DNA of 64,000 nt from NCBI GenBank assembly GCA_900769115.1, contig CAAGFJ010000031.1, forward strand, positions 28,627-92,626. Direction: 5' to 3'. The position numbers and the translations under genes were made by a program. Below are positions 26,517-35,356 of this stretch, in pieces; positions within the stretch are counted from its first letter, which is position 1; every line of letters begins with the position of its first letter. This DNA is from Lachnospiraceae bacterium. GTDB taxonomy: Bacteria > Bacillota > Clostridia > Lachnospirales > Lachnospiraceae. The notes below the pieces were generated by a model. It saw only the letters and a list, made by a program, of their open reading frames with translations. It searched no databases and was not told the DNA's origin.

Positions 26517-27893
26517 ATGAGGAAGACAGCATTGTGGATATTGACAGGCAGTTTGCTTGCATTTGGAAGTATGGGAATGAATGTAAAAGTCAGTGCGGAG
26601 GAGAATACCCAGGTAGAGAAGGAGAATCCGGCGGATGCATCGGACGAGGAACAGGAAAAAGGGTTTGAGATACGGGGAGAACAGACCTTGTATCTAAGGA
26701 CAGTGAATGGAACACTGCAATATCCTAAGACAGATCTGGTGCCGGTATTTACCCCGGAAAGTATTGCAGACAGAAAGATTACATGGACATCCGGGAATCC
26801 GGTTGTTGCATGGGTAGATATTAATGGACGGGTAGAAGCGAGAACCACCGGACAGACTGTGATCACGGCAACGACAGCCAGTGGCTTGCAGGCAAGCCTG
26901 ACTATTCAGGTAAAGTATGATGGTATGATCTATAATGCAGACCGGAAAGAAGTTTTTTACGAGGATGGCATATTATTGACAAATCGTTTCTATGCAAAGG
27001 ATGGACAGACCTACTATCTGAGTGCAGATGGAACAAAGCTCATGGGATGGCAGGACATTGCCGGTAAGCGATATTACTTTAATAAGAATGGTGCGATGCT
27101 TAATGGCTGGCAGACGATCGCGGGGCAGACCTTCTATTTTACAGGCGAGGGTATGATGCTTAATGGCTGGCAGAGCATTGCAGGTAAGACCTATTATTTT
27201 AATGAGAATGGTGTGATGCTGACAGGCTGGCAGACGATCAATGGCAAACGATATTGTTTCAATGAGAATGGCGTGATGTTGACAATTGGATGGCTTACCG
27301 TGGATGGCAGACAGTATTACTTTAATGAAGCGGGGAACATGGTAACGGGCTGGCAGACGATTGACCAGAAACGGTATTATTTTAATAATGAAGGAGTTAT
27401 GGTAACAGGTTGGCAGAAGATTAATGGCAAGACCTATTACTTTAATGAAAAGGGTGCTATGCTTGCCGGTGGCTGGCTTTCTGTGAATGGGAAGATGTAT
27501 TATCTGGATGATAAAGGTAATTGCGTAACAGGTTGGAAGAAGCTGGCAGGCAAGACATATTACTTTAACAAGAAGGGTGTTGCTGCAACCGGTTGGAAAA
27601 CCATTCAGAAGAAGCGTTATCATTTCAGCAAAAAGGGTGTGATGCATACAGGATTCCGTAAGCTTGGCGGTAAGACCTATTATTTTGGCAAGAAGGGTGC
27701 TATGGCAGCCGGTTGGAAGAAGATTGGTAAAAAGACGTATTATTTTAACAAGAAGGGTGTTATGGCAACCGGTTGGAGAACAATGAACGGAAAACACTAT
27801 TATTTTGATAAGAAGGGTGTAATGCAGACAGGTCTGCACACGATACATGGAGTTTCTTATTATTTCTCACCGGATGGACATCTGGCTTTGTAG
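26517..27893 (+). CDS. Secreted protein with Big2-like domain and 14 cell-wall-binding repeats
   Basis: 458 residues from the ATG at 26517, which sits 8 bases after GGAG; an ATG at 26511 is too close to it. Signal peptide about 1-28 (ending VSAEE). A bacterial Ig-like (Big2) domain spans about 55-133, with WTSGNPVVAWVDINGRVEA. After one degenerate unit come fourteen consecutive repeats of about 20 residues of the GW..I.GK.YYFN..G.M.T type. They fill the rest of the protein to the stop. No catalytic domain is present. It probably coats or organises the wall by binding a surface polymer, and could work as a scaffold or adhesin. The repeats become lysine-rich in the second half. Confidence 0.88.
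   Translation: MRKTALWILTGSLLAFGSMGMNVKVSAEENTQVEKENPADASDEEQEKGFEIRGEQTLYLRTVNGTLQYPKTDLVPVFTPESIADRKITWTSGNPVVAWVDINGRVEARTTGQTVITATTASGLQASLTIQVKYDGMIYNADRKEVFYEDGILLTNRFYAKDGQTYYLSADGTKLMGWQDIAGKRYYFNKNGAMLNGWQTIAGQTFYFTGEGMMLNGWQSIAGKTYYFNENGVMLTGWQTINGKRYCFNENGVMLTIGWLTVDGRQYYFNEAGNMVTGWQTIDQKRYYFNNEGVMVTGWQKINGKTYYFNEKGAMLAGGWLSVNGKMYYLDDKGNCVTGWKKLAGKTYYFNKKGVAATGWKTIQKKRYHFSKKGVMHTGFRKLGGKTYYFGKKGAMAAGWKKIGKKTYYFNKKGVMATGWRTMNGKHYYFDKKGVMQTGLHTIHGVSYYFSPDGHLAL
27045..27890 (+). repeat. Fourteen tandem ~60-base coding repeats
   Basis: Degenerate DNA repeats of 60 or 63 bases encode the fourteen wall-binding modules. Neighbouring units share long identical stretches (for example the GGCTGGCAGA cores), which makes unit gain or loss by slippage or recombination likely between strains. 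Two units carry one extra codon. Confidence 0.85.
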
Positions 27894-27941
27894 TGGATTG
27901 ATGGAGTATATCAGGGAGAGTATATGGGAGGAATGATACGT

Positions 27942-29285
27942 ATGAAATGGAGAAAGAATGGAATATTATCTGTAATGTTGTATTGTCTGCTGGTTGTTAT
28001 CTGTGTGGCCGGTGTTTGTACGGGAGCATCTGCAAAAGGTGTTGCAGATTACGGGGCATTGAAGGTGTCGGGGACACAGCTTGTCAGCCAGAAGACCGGG
28101 GAGCAGGTTGTTCTTCGTGGTGTCAGCACACATGGCATTAACTGGGATGTCGGTTATCCTTATGTGTCGAAGGAGGCATTTCAGACACTTCGGGATCAAT
28201 ATGCAGTCAATGCGATCCGGCTGGCGATGTATACAACGGAATATTATGGATATTGTGATAAAACGGGTGCATCAGATAGTCAGAGTACCGTACAGGCTAC
28301 ATTGAAGAAGCGTATTGATACCGGGGTGACAGCTGCCACAGAGCTTGGTATGTATGTGATCATCGACTGGCATGTATTGAATGATCAGAATCCGAATAAG
28401 TATAAGGATCAGGCGAAGGCATTCTTCAAGGAGATGTCTGCACAATATGCGGATTACGATAATGTGATCTATGAGATCTGTAATGAACCGAATGGAGGAA
28501 CGACATGGAGTGATATCCGGTCTTATGCAGAGATAATCATTCCGGTGATCCGTGCAAATGATCCGGATGCAATTGTAATTGTGGGAACCCCGACCTGGTC
28601 GCAGGATGTAGATGTGGCAGCCGGAAAGCCGTTGTCCTATGACAATGTATTATATGCTTTGCATTTCTATTCGGCTACACACAAAGACAGCTACCGCGAG
28701 AAGTTGAAGACTGCAGTTGCCAAAGGTCTTCCAGTGATCGTATCGGAATTTGGTGTATCAGAAGCAAGCGGTGCCGGCAATATCGATACAGCAGAGGCAA
28801 AGAAATGGCTAGACGTGTTAGATCAGAATGGAATCAGCTATTTTGCGTGGAGTCTGAGTAACAAACCGGAGTCGGCTTCCTTACTGAAGGCCGGAATGTC
28901 TAAGAAAAGCGGCTGGTCAAAGAATGACCTGTCGCCAGCAGGTAAATGGATTCTTTCACAGTATCCATTGCGAAGTGGACAGTGGCAGTCGCAGAATCCA
29001 GGTGGACTTGCAAAGGTAAAGAACCTGAGAGTTAAAACAAAAGGTGCAAAGCGCATTAAGATTCAATTTGCAGCCGTGTCTGGTGCAGATGGATATCAGA
29101 TATTATATGGAACCAGTAAATCATTCGCCAAAGCGAAAAAGAAGATTGTATATAAGAAGATTACGATCATTCCGGGGCTCAAACGGGGAAAGATCTATTA
29201 TGTTAAAGTGCGGGCATTTAAGAAGCAGGATGGAAGCCGCAGTTATGGGGCTTTCAGCAAAGCAAAGAAAATGAAAGTAAAATAG
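27942..29285 (+). CDS. Secreted GH5 glucanase with C-terminal fibronectin-III-like domain
   Basis: 447 residues from the ATG at 27942 (GGGAGGA 9 bases upstream); an ATG at 27924 with AGGGAG is an alternative. Signal peptide about 1-32 (ending GASAKG). The GH5 barrel spans about 36-330: VLRGVSTHGINW, NAIRLAMYT, IDWHVLND, ICNEPNG with the acid/base Glu182, ALHFYS, and VSEFG with the nucleophile Glu269. This matches endo-beta-1,4-glucanase-type GH5 enzymes. From about 350 a lysine-rich Fn3-like domain (VSGADGYQILYGTSKSF) could bind the wall or substrate. No wall-binding repeats or anchor motif are present. The substrate may be a plant beta-glucan or mannan; family GH5 is broad, so this is not fixed. 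Confidence 0.9.
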   Translation: MKWRKNGILSVMLYCLLVVICVAGVCTGASAKGVADYGALKVSGTQLVSQKTGEQVVLRGVSTHGINWDVGYPYVSKEAFQTLRDQYAVNAIRLAMYTTEYYGYCDKTGASDSQSTVQATLKKRIDTGVTAATELGMYVIIDWHVLNDQNPNKYKDQAKAFFKEMSAQYADYDNVIYEICNEPNGGTTWSDIRSYAEIIIPVIRANDPDAIVIVGTPTWSQDVDVAAGKPLSYDNVLYALHFYSATHKDSYREKLKTAVAKGLPVIVSEFGVSEASGAGNIDTAEAKKWLDVLDQNGISYFAWSLSNKPESASLLKAGMSKKSGWSKNDLSPAGKWILSQYPLRSGQWQSQNPGGLAKVKNLRVKTKGAKRIKIQFAAVSGADGYQILYGTSKSFAKAKKKIVYKKITIIPGLKRGKIYYVKVRAFKKQDGSRSYGAFSKAKKMKVK

Positions 29286-29293
29286 GGAAATAC

Positions 29294-29322
29294 TTGCAAA
29301 GTCACATATTTGGTAATATAAT
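29294..29322 (+). promoter_or_regulatory. Promoter for the L,D-transpeptidase gene
   Basis: TTGCAA at 29294-29299 and TATAAT at 29317-29322 with a 17-base spacer, 58 bases before the ATG at 29380. It gives this gene a transcription start separate from the GH5 gene. Confidence 0.65.
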
Positions 29323-29379
29323 ATCAGATTGTGAAAGAGCACTGAGCAGGAAATAAATACATAGAATGGAGACAATATC

Positions 29380-30513
29380 ATGAGAAGATTATCAAACAAG
29401 TTATTGATGACTATGATTTTGGGTGGAGCCTTGTGTGTGAGTATGTCGGTCAATGCAACTGTCATTGATGCCAAACCAGAAAATGGCGGAACTACGACAG
29501 AAGCTTCGTCGGCCACCACGATTCCGGCAGAGCAGTCTACCACACAGGAGAATGGTAAAACTGCGAATGGCTGGGATGCTTCTAAGAAGTCATACTATAA
29601 GGATGGCGTGAAGCTGAAGGGATTCCAGTGGATTGAGGACGATTTGTATTATTTTGATTCAAAAGGTATCTTGTATACGAAGAAAGGAATTCAGGCAATC
29701 AAGAATAATACTTATTATGTGCAGGATGATTATTCTCTTGCAACCGGTGTATGTGAGGTAGATGGTGAGGCATACTATTTTGATACAGAGACTGGTATTA
29801 TGGCAAAAGAGACTGGTATGGTGAAGCTGAATGGCAATTACTATAACTTTGATGAGGATTCTGTATTGCAGAGTGGATGGTACCGCAATAAGAAGAATAA
29901 GAGATATTATTTTAGCAAAGAGACCTATGCCGCATTAACCGGTTGGAATTATGTTGGTAAGTATAAGTTCTTCTTTAAGAAGAATGGACAATTGGTACAG
30001 GATGTGCGGAACAAGCTGACCAAGAAACAGAAGGCCTCTTATATGATCCGGGTGAACCGGAAGGGCAGCTGCGTCACGGTATATGCAAAGGATGGTAACA
30101 AGGGATATACGGTGCCGGTTGTTGCATTTGTATGTTCTGCAGGCAATCATACACCAAAAGGAACTTTTAAGATTAAAGATAAGCTGCGTTGGCATGAATT
30201 GGACGGACCATCCTGGGGACAGTGGTGTGAGCATCTGACGACACAGATTCTGTTCCATTCTGTATATTATGACAGAGAGCGTGATAACAAATCATTGAAT
30301 GTAAAAGCGTATAACAAGTTGGGAACGGTAGCATCTCATGGATGTATCCGGTTAAGAGCAGGAGATGCAAAGTGGATCTATGATAACTGTGAGATCGGAA
30401 CTAAGGTAGTCATCTACGATAACAAGAAGGTGCCAGGACCATTTGATCAGCCAAAGGCACAGAAGTTAAGTGCAAAGCATACATGGGATCCAACCGATCC
30501 GGCATTCAAGTAA
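29380..30513 (+). CDS. L,D-transpeptidase (YkuD) with wall-binding repeats
   Basis: 377-residue exported enzyme that forms 3-3 peptide crosslinks in peptidoglycan or attaches proteins to it. Signal peptide about 1-26 (ending VNA), then a Thr/Ser-rich linker. Five or six GW/YYF-type wall-binding repeats lie at about 62-205. The YkuD catalytic domain spans about 218-400 with HTPKGTFKI, LFHSVYYD and the active-site motif VASHGCIRL (His320, Cys322). Repeats precede the catalytic domain, as in other clostridial LDTs. It has its own promoter and is followed by two hairpins. Together with the lysozyme it suggests the wall is remodelled at the sites the repeats recognise. Confidence 0.93.
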   Translation: MRRLSNKLLMTMILGGALCVSMSVNATVIDAKPENGGTTTEASSATTIPAEQSTTQENGKTANGWDASKKSYYKDGVKLKGFQWIEDDLYYFDSKGILYTKKGIQAIKNNTYYVQDDYSLATGVCEVDGEAYYFDTETGIMAKETGMVKLNGNYYNFDEDSVLQSGWYRNKKNKRYYFSKETYAALTGWNYVGKYKFFFKKNGQLVQDVRNKLTKKQKASYMIRVNRKGSCVTVYAKDGNKGYTVPVVAFVCSAGNHTPKGTFKIKDKLRWHELDGPSWGQWCEHLTTQILFHSVYYDRERDNKSLNVKAYNKLGTVASHGCIRLRAGDAKWIYDNCEIGTKVVIYDNKKVPGPFDQPKAQKLSAKHTWDPTDPAFK

Positions 30514-30537
30514 TCCATTACAAAGTGTGAAGAATAA

Positions 30538-30563
30538 GAAAACCTGCTAATCAGCAGGTTTTC
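30538..30563 (+). terminator. Terminator after the L,D-transpeptidase gene
   Basis: Perfect 11-base stem (GAAAACCTGCT with AGCAGGTTTTC) and a 4-base loop (AATC), followed by a short T-rich stretch. It lies 25 bases after the stop codon. Confidence 0.85.
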
Positions 30564-30591
30564 TTGCTATAACGGAAGGGAAAAATAGCAG

Positions 30592-30637
30592 AAAAGCGAT
30601 AAATTGTCTAATAATTCGACAATTTATCGCTTTTTTT
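30592..30637 (+). terminator. Second, strong rho-independent terminator
   Basis: Perfect 17-base stem (arms 30592-30608 and 30618-30634) with a 9-base loop and a run of T to 30637. It backs up the hairpin at 30538 and isolates gltB from upstream transcription. The A run before the left arm would let it also work on the minus strand. Confidence 0.88.
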
Positions 30638-30687
30638 CTATTTACAAAATTAAGAAATGATTGTAATATAACATCAGTTGAAAGACG

Positions 30688-30734
30688 ATGGTACATATAC
30701 ATAATATACAAGTTATAATTAGATAACGTACCAT
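30688..30734 (+). promoter_or_regulatory. Possible gltB promoter flanked by inverted half-sites
   Basis: A TATAAT at 30714-30719 sits in an AT-rich stretch with no good -35 hexamer. It is flanked by ATGGTAC (30688-30694) and GTACCAT (30728-30734), an exact inverted repeat with centres 40 bases apart. A promoter lacking a good -35 with flanking half-sites fits an activator-controlled gene, as gltB often is, but this is inference. Confidence 0.4.
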
Positions 30735-30778
30735 GTGATAATAATATTTGAGTTATGATGTTGGAAAGGAAGAAAGCG

Positions 30779-33700
30779 ATGGAACAGAGATTTGATGAAG
30801 CGACTAAGCGGGAGACCGGTCTTTACCATTCTGAGTTTGAACATGACAATTGCGGTATTGGTGCAGTTGTGAATATCAAAGGTAAGAAGAGCCATGCAAC
30901 AGTCAACAATGCGTTACAGATTGTTGAGAAGTTAGAGCATAGAGCAGGTAAGGATGCTGAGGGAAAGACAGGAGACGGTGTTGGTATTCTTTTGCAGATT
31001 TCACACAAGTTCTTCCATAAGGCAGTTGCCTCTCTGGGTGTGGATCTTGGAGAAGAGAGAGATTATGGTATTGGTATGTTCTTCTTCCCACAGGATGAAT
31101 TGAAGCGTAACCAGGCTAAGAAGATGTTTGAGGTTATTGTAGAGAAGGAAGGAATGGAGTTCCTTTGCTGGAGAGAGGTTCCTACAAAGCCGGAGATATT
31201 GGGAAAGAAGGCAGTTGATGTGATGCCTTGCATTATGCAGGCATTTGTAAAGCGTCCGGAAGATGTAGAGAAGGGTCTTGACTTTGATCGGAAGCTATAT
31301 ATTGTAAGACGTGTATTTGAACAGTCTAATGATGATTCTTATGTCGTTTCCTTGTCATCAAGAACAATCGTATACAAGGGTATGTTCCTGGTACATGAGC
31401 TTCGTCTTTTCTTTGAGGATCTGCATAATGAGGATTATGAGTCGGCCATTGCCTTAGTGCATTCCAGATTCTCAACGAATACGACACCAAGCTGGCTGCG
31501 GGCACATCCATACCGTTATCTGGTACATAATGGTGAGATCAATACGATCCGTGGTAATGCAGATAAGATGCATGCCAGAGAAGAGTCCATGGAATCCGAG
31601 CATTTCCGTGGTGAGATGCATAAGCTGACACCTGTCGTTGATCCGGATGGTTCGGATTCGGCAAGACTTGACAATACATTGGAATTCCTGATGATGAGCG
31701 GTATGCCGCTTCCGTTGGCTGTTATGATCACAATTCCGGAACCATGGGAGAATAACCGTTATATGTCACAGAAGAAGAAAGACTTCTATCAATATTATGC
31801 AACCATGATGGAGCCTTGGGATGGACCGGCATCCATCCTGTTTACCGATGGTGATATTATGGGAGCGGTATTAGACCGTAATGGTCTGCGTCCTTCCCGT
31901 TATATGATCACAGATGATGATAACCTGATCCTTTCTTCGGAAGTAGGTGTATTAGATATTGATCCGAGCCATATCGTGATCAAGGAGCGTCTGCACCCGG
32001 GTAAGATGTTATTAGTAGATACTGTAGAAGGTAAACTGATCTCAGATGAGGAACTGAAGGAAAAATATGCGGGTGCACAACCGTATGGTGAATGGTTGGA
32101 TTCCAATCTGGTATATCTCAAGAATCTGAAGATTCCGAATAAGAAAGTGGAGGAGCATTCAAAGGAGGAACGTGCCAAGCTGCAGCGTGCCTTTGGTTAT
32201 ACTTACGAGGATCTGAATACGATCCTGCCAATGGCACAGAATGGAACAGAAGCGATTCAGGCGATGGGTACGGATACACCATTGGCAGTTCTTTCGGATA
32301 AGAAACAGCCATTATTCAATTACTTTAAACAGTTGTTTGCACAGGTAACCAATCCGCCAATCGATGCAATCCGTGAGGAAGTCGTTACTTCTACTTCGGT
32401 TTATCTTGGAGCCGGTGGTAATCTGTTAGAGGAGACACCGGAGAACTGCCGTATGCTTAAGATTATGGATCCGATCCTTACGAATCTTGACCTTTTGAAG
32501 ATCCGGAATATGGATGTAGAGGGATTGAAGGTAGGAGAAGTTCCGATTACTTATTATAAGAACACTTCCTTAGAGAAGGCAATTGACCGGTTATTCGTAG
32601 AGGCAGACCGGTTATACCGGGATGGTGTGAATATCCTGATCCTGACAGACCGTGGTGTGGATGAGAACCATGTAGCGATTCCGTCACTGTTAGCGGTATC
32701 CGCTATGTCACAGCACCTTGTACGGACGAAGAAGAAGACTTCAGTCGCATTGATCTTAGAGAGTGCAGAACCAAGATGTGTACATCATTTTGCAACATTG
32801 TTAGGTTATGGTGCCTCTGCGATCAATCCGTATCTTGCACAGGAGTCTATCCATGAATTGATTGAGACAAACCGGTTAGATAAAGACTATTATGCAGCCG
32901 TCAATGATTACAATTCAGCAATCATTCATGGTATTGTCAAGATTGCATCGAAGATGGGTATCTCTACCATCCAGTCTTATCAGAGTTCACAGATCTTTGA
33001 GGCAATCGGTATTAATAAAGCAGTTGTGGATCGTTACTTTACGAACACAGTCAGCCGGGTAGAGGGTATTGATATCAAGGATATTGAGAAGCAGGTGGAT
33101 GAATTACATTCTGCTGCATTTGATCCGTTAGGTTTAGATATGAACTTATCGTTAGAGTCAAGCGGAAGTCATAAGTTCCGTAGCGGCAAGGAAGAGCATC
33201 TGTATAATCCACAGACGATCCATCTGTTACAACAGGCGACCAGGGTCGGTGATTATAATATGTTCAAGCAGTATTCAAAGTTGCTAAATGAAGAGATGGA
33301 ACCGGTCAATCTGCGTGGATTGATGGAGTTCAACTATCCGGAAAAGGGTGTTCCGATCGAGGAAGTAGAACCAGCAGATTCGATTGTGAAGCGTTTCAAG
33401 ACAGGAGCGATGTCATATGGTTCTATTTCACAGGAAGCGCATGAGACATTAGCGATTGCCATGAATATGTTAGGTGGTAAGTCGAATTCCGGTGAAGGTG
33501 GCGAGGACTTGGAACGTCTGACGGTTGGTGCAGATGGCAGAAACCGTTGTTCCGCTATCAAGCAGGTAGCATCCGGCCGTTTCGGTGTAACGAGTAAGTA
33601 CTTAACCAGTGCGAAAGAGATTCAGATCAAGATGGCACAGGGAGCAAAGCCTGGTGAGGGTGGACATTTACCGGGAGGTAAGGTATATCCATGGATTGCC

Positions 33701-35323
33701 AAGACCAGACATTCAACGCCGGGTGTAGGTCTGATCTCACCGCCACCTCATCATGATATCTATTCGATCGAGGATCTGGCACAGTTGATCTATGATTGTA
33801 AGAATGCAAATACAGATGCAAGAATCTCTGTAAAATTAGTATCTGAGGCTGGAATTGGTACGGTTGCTGCCGGTGTTGCAAAGGCAGGAGCACAGGTTAT
33901 CCTGGTATCCGGATATGATGGTGGTACCGGTGCGGCACCAGGTAACTCCATCTATAATGCGGGACTTCCTTGGGAGCTTGGACTTGCTGAGACACACCAG
34001 ACATTGATCATGAATGACCTTCGGAATAAGGTTATCTTAGAGACGGATGGTAAGCTGATGACAGGCCGTGATGTTGCAATCGCAGCTATGCTTGGTGCAG
34101 AGGAATTCGGCTTTGCAACCGCTCCGTTGGTAACGATGGGCTGTGTTATGATGAGGGTATGTAACTTAGATACCTGTCCGGTTGGTATTGCAACGCAGAA
34201 TCCGGAGCTTCGGAAGCGTTTCAAAGGAAAGCCGGAATATGTTGTGAACTTTATGGTATTTATTGCAGAAGAGCTTCGTGAATACATGGCACGCCTTGGC
34301 GTCCGGACAGTGGATGAGTTAGTGGGCCGTACCGATCTGTTAAAGGCAGGTCCGGAGGCTGCTAAGAAGAAGGTTGACCTGTCAGCAATCCTGAATAATC
34401 CATATGCAGACAGTCCACAGAATCACATTGTATATAATAAGAAGAATGTATATGACTTTGAACTGGCCAATACTGTAGATGAGAAGCTTCTGCTTAAGAC
34501 ATTTAAGGATGCACTTGCCAAGGGACAGAAGAAGAGTGTTGAGATTGATGTGAAGAACACAGACCGTTCGGTAGGTACGATCTTTGGTTCGGAAATCACG
34601 AAGAAATATTATAATACGTTAGAAGAGGATACCTTTACCGTGAAATGTAACGGATCCGGTGGACAGAGCTTTGGTGCATTTATTCCAAAGGGACTGACAC
34701 TGGAATTAGTAGGTGATAGCAATGATTACTTTGGAAAGGGTCTTTCCGGAGGTAAGTTAATCGTATATCCACCGAAGACGATTCAGTACAAGGCAGAGGA
34801 TAATATCATTGTTGGTAATGTGGCATTATATGGCGCAACCTCTGGTAAAGCATACATTAATGGTATTGCGGGTGAGCGTTTTGCAGTCCGTAATTCCGGT
34901 GCTACGGCAGTATGTGAGGGCGTAGGTGATCATGGATGCGAGTATATGACAGGTGGACGTGTCGTTATCTTAGGAGATACCGGTAAGAACTTTGCGGCTG
35001 GTATGAGCGGCGGTATCGCCTATGTTCTGGATATGAACAGTGACCTGTATATGAAGCTTAACAAAGAGATGGTTTCTATCGAACAGGTATCCGATAAGTA
35101 TGATGTCTTAGAGCTTAAGACCATGATCAAAGACCATGTTGCATATACCAATTCAGAAAAGGGTAAGGAGATTCTTGATAACTTTGGAGAGTATCTTCCA
35201 AAGTTCAAGAAGATCATTCCACATGATTATAAGAAGATGATGAACATGATCGTGCAGATGGAAGAGAAGGGACTTTCTTCTGAACAGGCACAGATCGAAG
35301 CGTTCTATGCAATGAAACACTAG
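30779..35323 (+). CDS. gltB: Glutamate synthase, large subunit
   Basis: Transfers the amide of glutamine to 2-oxoglutarate, giving two glutamates; central nitrogen assimilation in the cytoplasm. 1514 residues from the ATG at 30779, which follows GGAAAGGA; the open frame begins at 30755 without a proper binding site. A 24-residue propeptide precedes Cys25 (DNCGIGAV), the expected N-terminal nucleophile of the glutaminase domain. Then come the central domain, the FMN-binding synthase domain (for example SGEGGED and PGEGGHLPG), the 3Fe-4S cysteines in CVMMRVCNLDTCPVG, and the C-terminal GXGXG beta-helix domain. Full length and intact. gltD follows after 33 bases. Base use matches the host, with no sign of transfer. 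Confidence 0.97.
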   Translation: MEQRFDEATKRETGLYHSEFEHDNCGIGAVVNIKGKKSHATVNNALQIVEKLEHRAGKDAEGKTGDGVGILLQISHKFFHKAVASLGVDLGEERDYGIGMFFFPQDELKRNQAKKMFEVIVEKEGMEFLCWREVPTKPEILGKKAVDVMPCIMQAFVKRPEDVEKGLDFDRKLYIVRRVFEQSNDDSYVVSLSSRTIVYKGMFLVHELRLFFEDLHNEDYESAIALVHSRFSTNTTPSWLRAHPYRYLVHNGEINTIRGNADKMHAREESMESEHFRGEMHKLTPVVDPDGSDSARLDNTLEFLMMSGMPLPLAVMITIPEPWENNRYMSQKKKDFYQYYATMMEPWDGPASILFTDGDIMGAVLDRNGLRPSRYMITDDDNLILSSEVGVLDIDPSHIVIKERLHPGKMLLVDTVEGKLISDEELKEKYAGAQPYGEWLDSNLVYLKNLKIPNKKVEEHSKEERAKLQRAFGYTYEDLNTILPMAQNGTEAIQAMGTDTPLAVLSDKKQPLFNYFKQLFAQVTNPPIDAIREEVVTSTSVYLGAGGNLLEETPENCRMLKIMDPILTNLDLLKIRNMDVEGLKVGEVPITYYKNTSLEKAIDRLFVEADRLYRDGVNILILTDRGVDENHVAIPSLLAVSAMSQHLVRTKKKTSVALILESAEPRCVHHFATLLGYGASAINPYLAQESIHELIETNRLDKDYYAAVNDYNSAIIHGIVKIASKMGISTIQSYQSSQIFEAIGINKAVVDRYFTNTVSRVEGIDIKDIEKQVDELHSAAFDPLGLDMNLSLESSGSHKFRSGKEEHLYNPQTIHLLQQATRVGDYNMFKQYSKLLNEEMEPVNLRGLMEFNYPEKGVPIEEVEPADSIVKRFKTGAMSYGSISQEAHETLAIAMNMLGGKSNSGEGGEDLERLTVGADGRNRCSAIKQVASGRFGVTSKYLTSAKEIQIKMAQGAKPGEGGHLPGGKVYPWIAKTRHSTPGVGLISPPPHHDIYSIEDLAQLIYDCKNANTDARISVKLVSEAGIGTVAAGVAKAGAQVILVSGYDGGTGAAPGNSIYNAGLPWELGLAETHQTLIMNDLRNKVILETDGKLMTGRDVAIAAMLGAEEFGFATAPLVTMGCVMMRVCNLDTCPVGIATQNPELRKRFKGKPEYVVNFMVFIAEELREYMARLGVRTVDELVGRTDLLKAGPEAAKKKVDLSAILNNPYADSPQNHIVYNKKNVYDFELANTVDEKLLLKTFKDALAKGQKKSVEIDVKNTDRSVGTIFGSEITKKYYNTLEEDTFTVKCNGSGGQSFGAFIPKGLTLELVGDSNDYFGKGLSGGKLIVYPPKTIQYKAEDNIIVGNVALYGATSGKAYINGIAGERFAVRNSGATAVCEGVGDHGCEYMTGGRVVILGDTGKNFAAGMSGGIAYVLDMNSDLYMKLNKEMVSIEQVSDKYDVLELKTMIKDHVAYTNSEKGKEILDNFGEYLPKFKKIIPHDYKKMMNMIVQMEEKGLSSEQAQIEAFYAMKH

Positions 35324-35356
35324 GATATGTGACGGTTTGAGAAAGGAGTTCGAAGC

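Noticed and set aside
26973..27848. Long minus-strand open frame of 291 codons
   Set aside because: It runs antisense through the tandem wall-binding repeats and is itself repetitive only because of them; it has no ribosome binding site and no recognisable protein.
27045..27890. CRISPR array
   Set aside because: The repeats are contiguous 60-63 base coding units without spacers and are explained by the protein modules.
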